Shown here: positions 1 to 5,911 of the stretch, in pieces | Numbering within the stretch: the stretch's first letter is position 1 | How the letters are laid out: each line of letters starts with the position of its first letter | Assembly: GCA_900770805.1 (NCBI GenBank) | Contig: CAAGLP010000100.1 | Coordinates: forward strand, 1 to 6,204 | Length of the DNA: 6,204 bases | DNA from: an uncultured Paraprevotella sp. | GTDB taxonomy: Bacteria > Bacteroidota > Bacteroidia > Bacteroidales > Bacteroidaceae | Reading direction: 5' to 3' | The notes under the pieces: model-generated | Database searches by the model: none | Told to the model about the DNA's origin: nothing | The model's input: only the letters and a program-made list of their open reading frames with translations | Position numbers and translations under genes: made by a program

Positions 1-1
1 A

Positions 2-160
2 TATACCGCCGACATCGTTACCACGGACGGTCAGTTCATCACTGGTCGTGGTCCTGCCGCTGCCATGGAATTTGGCTACACCATTGCCGAATATTTTCTA
101 GGCAAGGAGGCCATTGCACCATTGCGCGAAGGTATGATTTACAATCAGTTGCTTGGATAA
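2..160 (+). CDS. DJ-1/PfpI family protein, C-terminal end only (partial)
   Basis: Only the last 52 residues and the TAA stop are present; the start lies before the window. The visible stretch has the pattern typical of the C-terminus of DJ-1/ThiJ/PfpI proteins: a short strand, then DGQFITGRGPAAAMEF, where the GRGP turn leads into the final helix. Family members have a flavodoxin-like fold with a nucleophilic cysteine and act as cytoplasmic deglycase, protease-like or redox-stress proteins. The cysteine would lie upstream, so activity cannot be judged here. The end (residues around GKEAIAPLREGMIYN) resembles the closing helix of the bacterial DJ-1-like subgroup. The family call is good; the exact substrate is unknown. 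The stop is 56 bp before the recG start, with a palindrome between them. Confidence 0.85.
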   Translation, partial: YTADIVTTDGQFITGRGPAAAMEFGYTIAEYFLGKEAIAPLREGMIYNQLLG

Positions 161-165
161 AAGGA

Positions 166-185
166 TAAGGACCTTAAGGTCTTTA
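166..185 (+). terminator. Palindrome between the DJ-1 gene and recG, possible weak terminator
   Basis: Bases 170-181 (GACCTTAAGGTC) are a perfect 12-bp palindrome. With flanks, the RNA can form an 8-bp stem (166-173 with 178-185, one G-U pair) closed by a TTAA loop. It starts 5 bases after the DJ-1 stop codon, where a terminator would be expected. No real T-run follows (next bases AAATCTTTGG), so a classical intrinsic terminator is doubtful. A protein-binding site is an alternative. Confidence 0.35.
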
Positions 186-216
186 AAATCTTTGGACACC
201 TGTAAACTTTTCTTTA

Positions 217-2319
217 GTGAGTTCTGCTCTTCTTGAAACAGCACTGACCTATCTGCCAGGTATCGGTCCCAAGCGTGCCGAAACTTTGCAGAAAGAACTG
301 GGTTTGAAGACCTGGGGCGACTTGCTATACTATTTCCCCTACAAACATATAGACAGAAGTCGCCTGTACCGCACATCAGAACTGACCTCTGACATGCCCT
401 TTGTGCAGATAAGAGGACAGTTCATCAGTTTCGAGCAGATGGGTGAAGGTAGGAAAAAGCGCCTTGTGGGGCATTTTACCGACGGATACGGATGGGTGGA
501 TTGCGTGTGGTTCAATTCCCAACAATACATACTGAAGAGTGTAAAACTACATCAGGACTACATCCTTTTTGGACGTCCGTCTGTATTTAACGGCAGAATA
601 AACCTAAACCACCCTGACATAGATTCTCCCGACACGCTGATGCTCAGCAAGATGAGCATGCAACCCTACTATCAGACTACAGAGAAGATGAAGAAGGTGG
701 GGCTTAACTCACGAACACTGGAGAAGTTTACAAGCACCTTGTTGCGCCAGATACCCGAGGGAAGCATCCCAGAGACCCTGCCTCACAATCTACTCAATCG
801 TTTGTGCATGGTTTCGCTGGATGAGGCCTTGCGTGCGGCACACTATCCTTCTACTGCCCAAGAACTAACACAAGCCAATTATCGCCTTAAGTTTGAGGAA
901 CTCTTTTACGTCCAACTTTCTGTGCTCCGCTATGCACGTCTGCGCCAGGGCACTATCCGAGGGCATGTTTTCTCCAAGGTAGGCGACTACTTTAATAACT
1001 TTTATACCCAACACCTACCTTTCCAATTGACTGAAGCACAAAAACGTGTTATAAGGGAAATGCGGATAGATATGGGTTCGGGCAAGCAAATGAACCGTTT
1101 GGTTCAAGGCGACGTAGGTTCGGGCAAAACCATGGTAGCACTAATGACTATGCTCATCGCCCTGGACAACGGTTATCAGGCTTGCATCATGGCACCAACT
1201 GAAATTCTTGCAGAGCAGCACTTTGCCACCTTCAAGAAAATGCTTGGAGACATGAACGTACGCGTGGAACTACTCACAGGTATGGTCAAGGGTAAGCGTC
1301 GCAAGACGGTTATGGAAGGCTTACAGAACGGAGAGGTGCAAATACTGGTAGGCACGCATGCTGTAATAGAAGACAATGTCTTGTTCCGCAACCTAGGCCT
1401 TGTGGTTATAGACGAGCAACATCGCTTCGGAGTGGCCCAGCGCGCCAAGTTGTGGGAGAAGAACATCACTCCACCGCATGTGCTGGTAATGACTGCCACA
1501 CCAATACCTCGCACATTGGCAATGACTCTGTATGGTGATCTGGATGTCTCCGTGATAGACGAGCTTCCCCCGGGCAGAAAACCCATACAGACGATGCATA
1601 TGCATGACAACAACCCAGACAAGCTCTATCGCGGTATCAACCAGCAGATTCAGGAAGGACGACAGGTCTATATGGTATACCCTCTTGTGAAAGAAAGCGA
1701 GAAACTTGACCTAAAGAACGTAGAGGAAGCATACATACATCTGCAGAAAATATTCCCTGAATACAAGATTAGCATGGTGCACGGCCAGATGAAACCTGCC
1801 GACAAAGATGCCGAAATGCAACGTTTCGCAAGCGGCGAGACACACATCCTGGTGGCTACCACTGTGATAGAGGTGGGTGTAAACGTGCCCAATGCCTCGG
1901 TAATGGTAATACAGAATGCCGAGCGCTTCGGTTTGTCCCAACTGCACCAATTGCGCGGACGTGTTGGACGCGGTGCAAACCAGAGCTACTGCATATTGGT
2001 TACAAAATACGAGCTCTCCTCAGATACCCGCCGACGCATTGACATAATGACAGAAACAAACGATGGTTTCGAGATTGCCGAGGCAGACCTGCGCTTCCGC
2101 GGTCCCGGCGATTTGGAAGGCACACAACAAAGTGGTATCGCCTTTGATCTAAAACTCGCCAACCTTGCTCGTGATGGGCAGATTGTGCAACTGGCCCGCG
2201 AAACAGCATCAGCTATTCTGGACGAAGACCCAACTCTGTCACAACACCAACACAGAATAATGATAGAACGACTCCGCTATCTCAAACGTGATGAAATGGA
2301 TTGGAGCAGCATAAGCTAA
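217..2319 (+). CDS. recG: ATP-dependent DNA helicase RecG
   Basis: RecG is a double-stranded DNA translocase that regresses stalled replication forks and migrates branched DNA during repair and recombination in the cytoplasm. The 700-residue product has the usual family length. The N-terminal part (about 10-240) includes the wedge/OB-fold region that grips the junction. The helicase core follows: LTEAQKRVI near 271, Walker A GDVGSGKT at 298-305, Walker B as DEQH at 399-402, TATPIPRT at 426-433 and motif VI QLRGRVGRG at 578-586. The RecG-specific TRG region, RFRGPGDLEGTQQSG at 626-640, couples ATP hydrolysis to translocation and separates RecG from Mfd and PriA. All key residues look intact. 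The start is a GTG; it is the only usable start near the N-terminus, because the frame is closed by a TAA at 184-186. No Shine-Dalgarno is visible, as is common in Bacteroidetes. The gene probably stands alone, with hairpins on both sides. Confidence 0.97.
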   Translation: MSSALLETALTYLPGIGPKRAETLQKELGLKTWGDLLYYFPYKHIDRSRLYRTSELTSDMPFVQIRGQFISFEQMGEGRKKRLVGHFTDGYGWVDCVWFNSQQYILKSVKLHQDYILFGRPSVFNGRINLNHPDIDSPDTLMLSKMSMQPYYQTTEKMKKVGLNSRTLEKFTSTLLRQIPEGSIPETLPHNLLNRLCMVSLDEALRAAHYPSTAQELTQANYRLKFEELFYVQLSVLRYARLRQGTIRGHVFSKVGDYFNNFYTQHLPFQLTEAQKRVIREMRIDMGSGKQMNRLVQGDVGSGKTMVALMTMLIALDNGYQACIMAPTEILAEQHFATFKKMLGDMNVRVELLTGMVKGKRRKTVMEGLQNGEVQILVGTHAVIEDNVLFRNLGLVVIDEQHRFGVAQRAKLWEKNITPPHVLVMTATPIPRTLAMTLYGDLDVSVIDELPPGRKPIQTMHMHDNNPDKLYRGINQQIQEGRQVYMVYPLVKESEKLDLKNVEEAYIHLQKIFPEYKISMVHGQMKPADKDAEMQRFASGETHILVATTVIEVGVNVPNASVMVIQNAERFGLSQLHQLRGRVGRGANQSYCILVTKYELSSDTRRRIDIMTETNDGFEIAEADLRFRGPGDLEGTQQSGIAFDLKLANLARDGQIVQLARETASAILDEDPTLSQHQHRIMIERLRYLKRDEMDWSSIS

Positions 2320-2354
2320 TCGCGCTGTTTTCTACCCTCCAATGCATCTCCGCA

Positions 2355-2409
2355 TGCCTTAATTGTGTTCTTTTGACACTTTTTCCTTCACAAATGGCAC
2401 ATTAAGGCA
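2355..2409. repeat. Inverted repeat in the recG-ndk intergenic region
   Basis: TGCCTTAAT at 2355-2363 is exactly complementary to ATTAAGGCA at 2401-2409. After one unpaired T, GTG at 2365-2367 can continue the stem with CAC at 2398-2400. The arms lie just upstream of the ndk promoter, so the structure would form only in RNA reading through from recG, or could act as a DNA site. Its function is unknown. Confidence 0.45.
2365..2384 (+). terminator. Possible weak intrinsic terminator after recG
   Basis: GTGTT at 2365-2369 can pair with GACAC at 2375-2379 (four Watson-Crick pairs plus one G-U) around a CTTTT loop. Five T's follow directly (2380-2384). The layout is that of an intrinsic terminator about 45 bp after the recG stop, but the stem is short and weak. 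A competing longer pairing exists around it (2355-2363 with 2401-2409). Confidence 0.35.
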
Positions 2410-2428
2410 AATTATATACCATATAAGT

Positions 2429-2459
2429 GTTGGATTTTCAAATAAATGTTATATCTTTG
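2429..2459 (+). promoter_or_regulatory. Bacteroidetes-type promoter for ndk
   Basis: TATCTTTG at 2452-2459 is a perfect match to the Bacteroidetes -7 consensus TAnnTTTG recognised by the primary sigma factor of this phylum. A -33 element, GTTG (consensus TTTG), sits at 2429-2432 with 19 bp between them, inside the normal spacing. The surroundings are AT-rich. The start of transcription would fall near 2464-2466, giving a leader of roughly 50 bases before the ndk ATG. It is the clearest promoter in the window and probably drives ndk and the peptidase gene behind it. Confidence 0.72.
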
Positions 2460-2513
2460 CCACGATTATGGCGCGCGCATGCCCATACATAACCCAGAAC
2501 TACGAAAAGATAC

Positions 2514-2978
2514 ATGTTGGAAAGAACCCTAGTACTGCTGAAACCCTGCACAGTGGAAAGAGCACTGATAGGTGAGATAATCAACCGCTTTGAAAAGAAG
2601 GGACTGCGTATTGCAGGCATGAAGATGTTGCAGTTGGACGACGATATTTTGGCCGAGCACTATGCACATCTGAAAGACAAGCCTTTCTTTGGTATTTTGA
2701 AAGCTTCTATGATGAAAACTCCTGTGGTGGCCATGTGCCTGGAGGGTATAGATGCTATTACCGTGGTAAGAAATATTACTGGCGACACCAATGGCCGCAA
2801 GGCTGATCCTGGAACTATACGCGGTGACTACTGTATGAGCAACCAGCAGAACATCGTCCACGCCTCAGACTCTCCAGCAGCAGCAGAGGCCGAATTGGCG
2901 AGATTCTTCCGTCCAGAGGAGATTTTCGACTTGAAGGACATGAACCTGAGCCGTCTATATGCCGTAGACGAACTTTAA
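2514..2978 (+). CDS. ndk: Nucleoside diphosphate kinase
   Basis: Ndk moves the terminal phosphate of ATP to other (deoxy)nucleoside diphosphates through a phosphohistidine intermediate, balancing NTP and dNTP pools in the cytoplasm. The 154-residue product shows the family signatures: RTLVLLKPC at the N-terminus with the phosphate-contacting Lys10, an HYAHLKDKPFF region near 49-59, Arg86, Thr92 and Arg103, and the active-site segment NIVHASDS with catalytic His116. All expected catalytic residues are present. The protein is a little longer than proteobacterial Ndk (about 143 residues), with insertions and a longer C-terminus as in Bacteroidales homologues. ATG 2514 is the only start, because a stop lies in frame at 2490-2492. 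A strong promoter lies about 55 bp upstream. The peptidase gene begins 65 bp after the stop with no obvious terminator, so the two may be cotranscribed. Confidence 0.97.
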   Translation: MLERTLVLLKPCTVERALIGEIINRFEKKGLRIAGMKMLQLDDDILAEHYAHLKDKPFFGILKASMMKTPVVAMCLEGIDAITVVRNITGDTNGRKADPGTIRGDYCMSNQQNIVHASDSPAAAEAELARFFRPEEIFDLKDMNLSRLYAVDEL

Positions 2979-3043
2979 TACACAAACAAAAAGAGACACT
3001 GATAGCATACAAAGAATTAACCACCTAAACAACTAATACACCA

Positions 3044-4027
3044 ATGCACTTCTTAAAGACCATCGCGAAGAAGAGAACACTGATGTTATCCATCCTGACC
3101 ATATTTGCCTTTGTGGCAATGGCACAGGACCAATTGGCCAGCGTAGCCCCCATTGACAAGCGCATGCGCGCCATAGACTCTGTTAGCATAGCAAAAATGC
3201 TGGAAAAGGAGACTATGGATTATTCCGGCATGGAACTTTATCCAAACTGGAACAACACCTACACCATGAACTATGGTGTGGAGATGCCCAAGGAATACAA
3301 AATTGATTTGCGCAATTTCCACTTCCCTTGCGAGAGCCGTCGCGTAACTAGTAGTTACGGCTACCGTCGCTCTTTCCGTCGCAACCATTATGGTACAGAC
3401 ATCAAAGTATATGTGGGCGATACTATCCGCGCAGCCTTTTCTGGCAAGATTCGCATAGTGGCAAATCAGGGCAGAAGAAAGGGATATGGCAAGTATATTG
3501 TTATCCGCCATTATAATGGATTGGAGACCGTTTATGGCCATTTGAGCAAGCAGTTGGTTGTAGAGGAACAGGAGGTAAAGGCCGGCGAGCCCATAGGCCT
3601 TGGTGGCAACACTGGCCGTTCTACTGGCAGCCACCTGCACTTCGAGACACGTTTCCTTGGCAAATTCATAGATCCCGAGAAGATGTTCGACTTTACTGCT
3701 CAGGACGTCTTGGCCGACTATTACCTGTTCTCTTCTGTTGGACGCAGCCGTCTGCTCACTTCAGATGAAAGCCAGAAGCTACCCAGCAACACTGTTTTGG
3801 CATCCGTAGGTGGTCCTACCTTTGAAGCCGACAAGGAGGAGGAAAGCAAGAAATTCCAGGAAGAGCGCCGTCAATCACTCAGGACAAGTGTCCATAGGGT
3901 TGCCAAGGGCGAAAGCCTCTCTACCATTGCACGCAAGCGCGGTACCACTGTAGCAAAACTTTGCAAGCTGAACAACATCAGCACCAAGACCGTCCTCCGT
4001 GTAGGTCAGATTCTGAAGTGCTCATAA
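3044..4027 (+). CDS. Secreted M23 family peptidase with C-terminal LysM domain
   Basis: This is a probable zinc metallo-endopeptidase that cuts peptide cross-links in peptidoglycan, acting in the periplasm. The 327-residue product starts with a Sec signal peptide: basic region MHFLKTIAKKR, a hydrophobic core at about 13-24, and a likely signal peptidase I site after AMA (residue 27). No cysteine follows the site, so it is not a lipoprotein. The M23 (LytM/peptidase) domain covers about 95-215. It carries the zinc and catalytic residues His115 and Asp119 (NHYGTD), His166 (YGHLS) and His197/His199 (GSHLHFE), so it should be active rather than an EnvC-type degenerate activator. Residues 283-326 form one LysM repeat (VAKGESLSTIARKRGTTVAKL then KLNN), which binds peptidoglycan glycans. 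A charged linker at about 262-280 (EADKEEESKKFQEERR) joins the two. Residues 30-90 match no domain I recognise. It may be cotranscribed with ndk; a strong hairpin follows 80 bp downstream. A more specific role, such as septal cleavage or growth, cannot be read from sequence. Confidence 0.93.
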   Translation: MHFLKTIAKKRTLMLSILTIFAFVAMAQDQLASVAPIDKRMRAIDSVSIAKMLEKETMDYSGMELYPNWNNTYTMNYGVEMPKEYKIDLRNFHFPCESRRVTSSYGYRRSFRRNHYGTDIKVYVGDTIRAAFSGKIRIVANQGRRKGYGKYIVIRHYNGLETVYGHLSKQLVVEEQEVKAGEPIGLGGNTGRSTGSHLHFETRFLGKFIDPEKMFDFTAQDVLADYYLFSSVGRSRLLTSDESQKLPSNTVLASVGGPTFEADKEEESKKFQEERRQSLRTSVHRVAKGESLSTIARKRGTTVAKLCKLNNISTKTVLRVGQILKCS

Positions 4028-4107
4028 CACAAATACCGCTGTTTACTCTCAAACCAATTTCATGGAGTAAGAGATGAACGACAGGTGAATAAAGAAAGAA
4101 TTATAGG

Positions 4108-4139
4108 AAGAACCGGTCCCCGGCCGGGGATTGGTTCTT
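4108..4139 (+). terminator. Strong hairpin, probable terminator after the M23 peptidase gene
   Basis: Bases 4108-4121 pair with 4126-4139 in a 14-bp stem (12 Watson-Crick pairs, two adjacent G-U pairs at 4115-4116 with 4131-4132) around a GGCC loop. The stem is GC-rich at the top (CCCC/GGGG) and preceded by an A-rich run (AAAGAAAGAA). The T-rich end (TTCTTTAT) is partly inside the stem, as in many intrinsic terminators. It lies 80 bp after the peptidase stop and 43 bp before the next start. A role in the leader of the next gene is possible. Confidence 0.7.
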
Positions 4140-4150
4140 TATCATATAAA

Positions 4151-4163
4151 GGGATAACATCCC
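4151..4163 (+). repeat. Small inverted repeat upstream of the DUF1599 gene
   Basis: GGGAT at 4151-4155 and ATCCC at 4159-4163 form a perfect 5-bp stem with an AAC loop, 19 bases before the DUF1599 ATG. ATCCCC at 4159-4164 is also complementary to GGGGAT at 4126-4131 in the terminator-like hairpin, so the two structures could compete. The remaining intergenic sequence is AT-rich; I see no clear -7 element or Shine-Dalgarno there. Confidence 0.4.
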
Positions 4164-4182
4164 CATTTACATATAATAATAA

Positions 4183-4728
4183 ATGAACACGCGCGAACAA
4201 TTTGAGACTGTGATGCAGGAATGCCGCACCCTCTTTTCCAATAAACTCCACGACTATGGAGCTGCTTGGCGCATCATGCGTCCGGAGTCGGTTACGGACC
4301 AGATATACATCAAGGCCAACCGTATCCGTAGCATTGAGCAGAAGGGCGTGAGCATGGTAGGCGAAGGAATACGCCCAGAGTTCATTGGCATTGTAAACTA
4401 TGCTCTGATAGGGCTTATCCAATTGGAACTCGGAGCAGCCGATGTAACAGATGGCATGACACCCGAACAGGCCATGACAGAGTACGACCGCCATGCACAA
4501 GAGTGTTTTGAGTTGATGTTGCGCAAGAACCATGATTACGATGAGGCATGGCGCTCAATGCGCATCAGCAGTTACACAGACCTCATATTGATGAAGATAT
4601 TCAGGACAAAGCAAATCGAGTCTCTCAGCGGAGAGACACTGGTATCAGAGGGCATAGACGCCAATTACATGGACATGCTCAACTATGCCGTATTCGGCCT
4701 GATAAAATTGACTTTCGGTGAAGAATAG
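4183..4728 (+). CDS. DUF1599 (Nmad1-like) protein with two tandem copies of the domain
   Basis: The 181-residue product is soluble, probably cytoplasmic and likely all-helical. It consists of two copies of one domain, at about 5-85 and 98-180. Both copies contain QEC (12-14 and 106-108), K-x-HDY (21-25 and 115-119), AWR-x-MR (28-33 and 122-127), TD-x-I (38-41 and 132-135), EGI (61-63 and 156-158), and NYA-x-x-GLI (72-78 and 167-173). The pattern fits the DUF1599 family (Pfam PF07659, which I recall also being called nucleotide modification associated domain 1); that name rests on memory. No enzymatic activity is established to my knowledge. Conserved charged and aromatic residues (Lys, His, Asp, Tyr, Trp, Arg) in both halves suggest a binding or catalytic site rather than mere structure. 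The ATG start lies 43 bp after a strong hairpin. The 3' end overlaps the next gene by 11 bp, so translation of the pair is probably coupled. Confidence 0.85.
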   Translation: MNTREQFETVMQECRTLFSNKLHDYGAAWRIMRPESVTDQIYIKANRIRSIEQKGVSMVGEGIRPEFIGIVNYALIGLIQLELGAADVTDGMTPEQAMTEYDRHAQECFELMLRKNHDYDEAWRSMRISSYTDLILMKIFRTKQIESLSGETLVSEGIDANYMDMLNYAVFGLIKLTFGEE

Positions 4729-5887
4729 CAGACTGTACTCCGTGTTGCGTTGGCTCTTGGTCAATGCATGTCGCATGATTCTATCTGCGGCCATGATATT
4801 ATCTGGTGCCGTAAAAATGATAGACCCGCGAGGCACAGAGTACAAAATCAAGGATTATGCCGTAGCTTTTGGTGTGGATGAGGTGCTAGGCCTATACCTG
4901 CCACTTCTATTCAGCATCGCATTAGCATTGACAGAATTCTGCTTGGGAGTGAACCTACTTTTTGGCAACAACAGGCGCTGGACATCGCGTGTGGTATTGG
5001 CATTATTCCTGTTATTTACTCCGTTTACGCTATATTTGGCAATAGAAAACCCTGTCAGCGACTGTGGATGCTTTGGAGATGCATGGATACTGACCAACTG
5101 GCAAACATTCGGCAAGAATGTAGTACTACTGACATGCGCCATACTAGTATGCAGATACTACAAGATGCAAACACGCCTAATCAGCGAGCACGCACAATGG
5201 CTCATCTCGCTGTATAATTGGATGTATGCCTTCGTACTGACATTGTATTGCATCTACACATTGCCGGTAATGGACTTCCGCCCATATCATATAGGAGCAG
5301 ACATTCATGCCAAGATGCAATGGGACGATACAGACAAGATACCGCCAATCACAGACCTTGTCATATCGGATCCACTCAGTGGCGAAGACATGACAGACAG
5401 CATCATTTCTGGCAAAGGGTGGAAGTTCCTGGTCGTAGCGCCAAGACTGGAAAGTGCAGATGACGGTGTGATGGACAAACTGGCAGAACTAACAGAGTAC
5501 TGCTCGGACTTCGGATACCAGCTTGTAGCCCTGACCGCAAGTAGTGATAGTCTTATAGAATACTGGCGCGACATTACAGGAGCAGAATATAAGTTCCTTG
5601 TTGCCGACGAGATACCACTCAAAACAATGATAAGGAGTAATCCCGGTGTAATACTGCTCAACGGCAGTGTAGTGGCCAACAAATGGGCATCATCGCAGAT
5701 TCCAGGACAGACGGAACTGGTTGCACCGTTGGACGAGATGCCATGGGCACAAAAGCCAGAATCCACCTATGCCCAAAGGTTCTTCATCCTTTTGTCGTGG
5801 TATATTATCCCACTACTCGCCTTTACGATTTTGGACAAGGTATGGATGGGAATAAGAATGTTGAGAGAAAGAAAAAACAGAACATAA
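4718..5887 (+). CDS. DoxX/MauE-like membrane protein with thioredoxin-like periplasmic domain
   Basis: This 389-residue inner-membrane protein resembles the Bacteroidales proteins annotated as DoxX family or BT_3928 family (from memory). I predict six helices, at about 12-33, 56-82, 92-109, 131-147, 161-183 and 354-376. Positively charged loops (1-11, 84-91, 148-155, the C-terminus) place both ends in the cytoplasm. The DCGCFGD motif (Cys116, Cys118) and the large segment 186-350 would then be periplasmic. A CGCFG motif after a helix is typical of MauE/DoxX relatives linked to thiol or quinone redox chemistry. Residues about 233-325 look like a thioredoxin-type fold (GWKFLVVAP, a helix, YQLVALTA, then NPGVILLNGSVV), but without CxxC. 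The GTG start at 4718 overlaps the DUF1599 gene by 11 bp. A second GTG at 4742 (residue 9) would also keep the first helix, so the start is uncertain. The function is unknown. tpiA follows after 24 bp, probably in the same operon. Confidence 0.85.
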   Translation: MKNSRLYSVLRWLLVNACRMILSAAMILSGAVKMIDPRGTEYKIKDYAVAFGVDEVLGLYLPLLFSIALALTEFCLGVNLLFGNNRRWTSRVVLALFLLFTPFTLYLAIENPVSDCGCFGDAWILTNWQTFGKNVVLLTCAILVCRYYKMQTRLISEHAQWLISLYNWMYAFVLTLYCIYTLPVMDFRPYHIGADIHAKMQWDDTDKIPPITDLVISDPLSGEDMTDSIISGKGWKFLVVAPRLESADDGVMDKLAELTEYCSDFGYQLVALTASSDSLIEYWRDITGAEYKFLVADEIPLKTMIRSNPGVILLNGSVVANKWASSQIPGQTELVAPLDEMPWAQKPESTYAQRFFILLSWYIIPLLAFTILDKVWMGIRMLRERKNRT

Positions 5888-5911
5888 ACACTTATTAAAA
5901 ACATTACTAAA

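Noticed and set aside
187..194. -7-like sequence AATCTTTG before recG
   Set aside because: It has one mismatch to TAnnTTTG, and no TTTG-like -33 element sits 19-21 bp upstream, so I do not call a promoter.
1176..1622. 148-residue open frame on the minus strand inside recG
   Set aside because: It is antisense to the conserved helicase motifs, and its low-complexity Ser/Thr/Arg-rich product is typical of a shadow frame.
2470..2482. GCGCGCGC tract as a possible special DNA structure or origin element
   Set aside because: It is too short, has no repeats or DnaA-box-like sites around it, and lies in the transcribed leader of ndk.
2363..2575. 70-codon open frame spanning the recG-ndk gap
   Set aside because: Its 5' part covers the promoter and inverted repeats, and no family resemblance is seen. 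Only the short ATG at 2468 is worth noting, and it is listed as a finding.
3086..3640. 184-residue open frame on the minus strand inside the M23 peptidase gene
   Set aside because: It lies fully antisense to a confidently identified gene and its translation resembles no family I recognise. It reflects codon bias of the real gene.
4060..4533. 157-residue minus-strand frame across the terminator and the DUF1599 gene
   Set aside because: It is antisense to a well-supported duplicated domain and runs through the hairpin. No protein family is recognisable.
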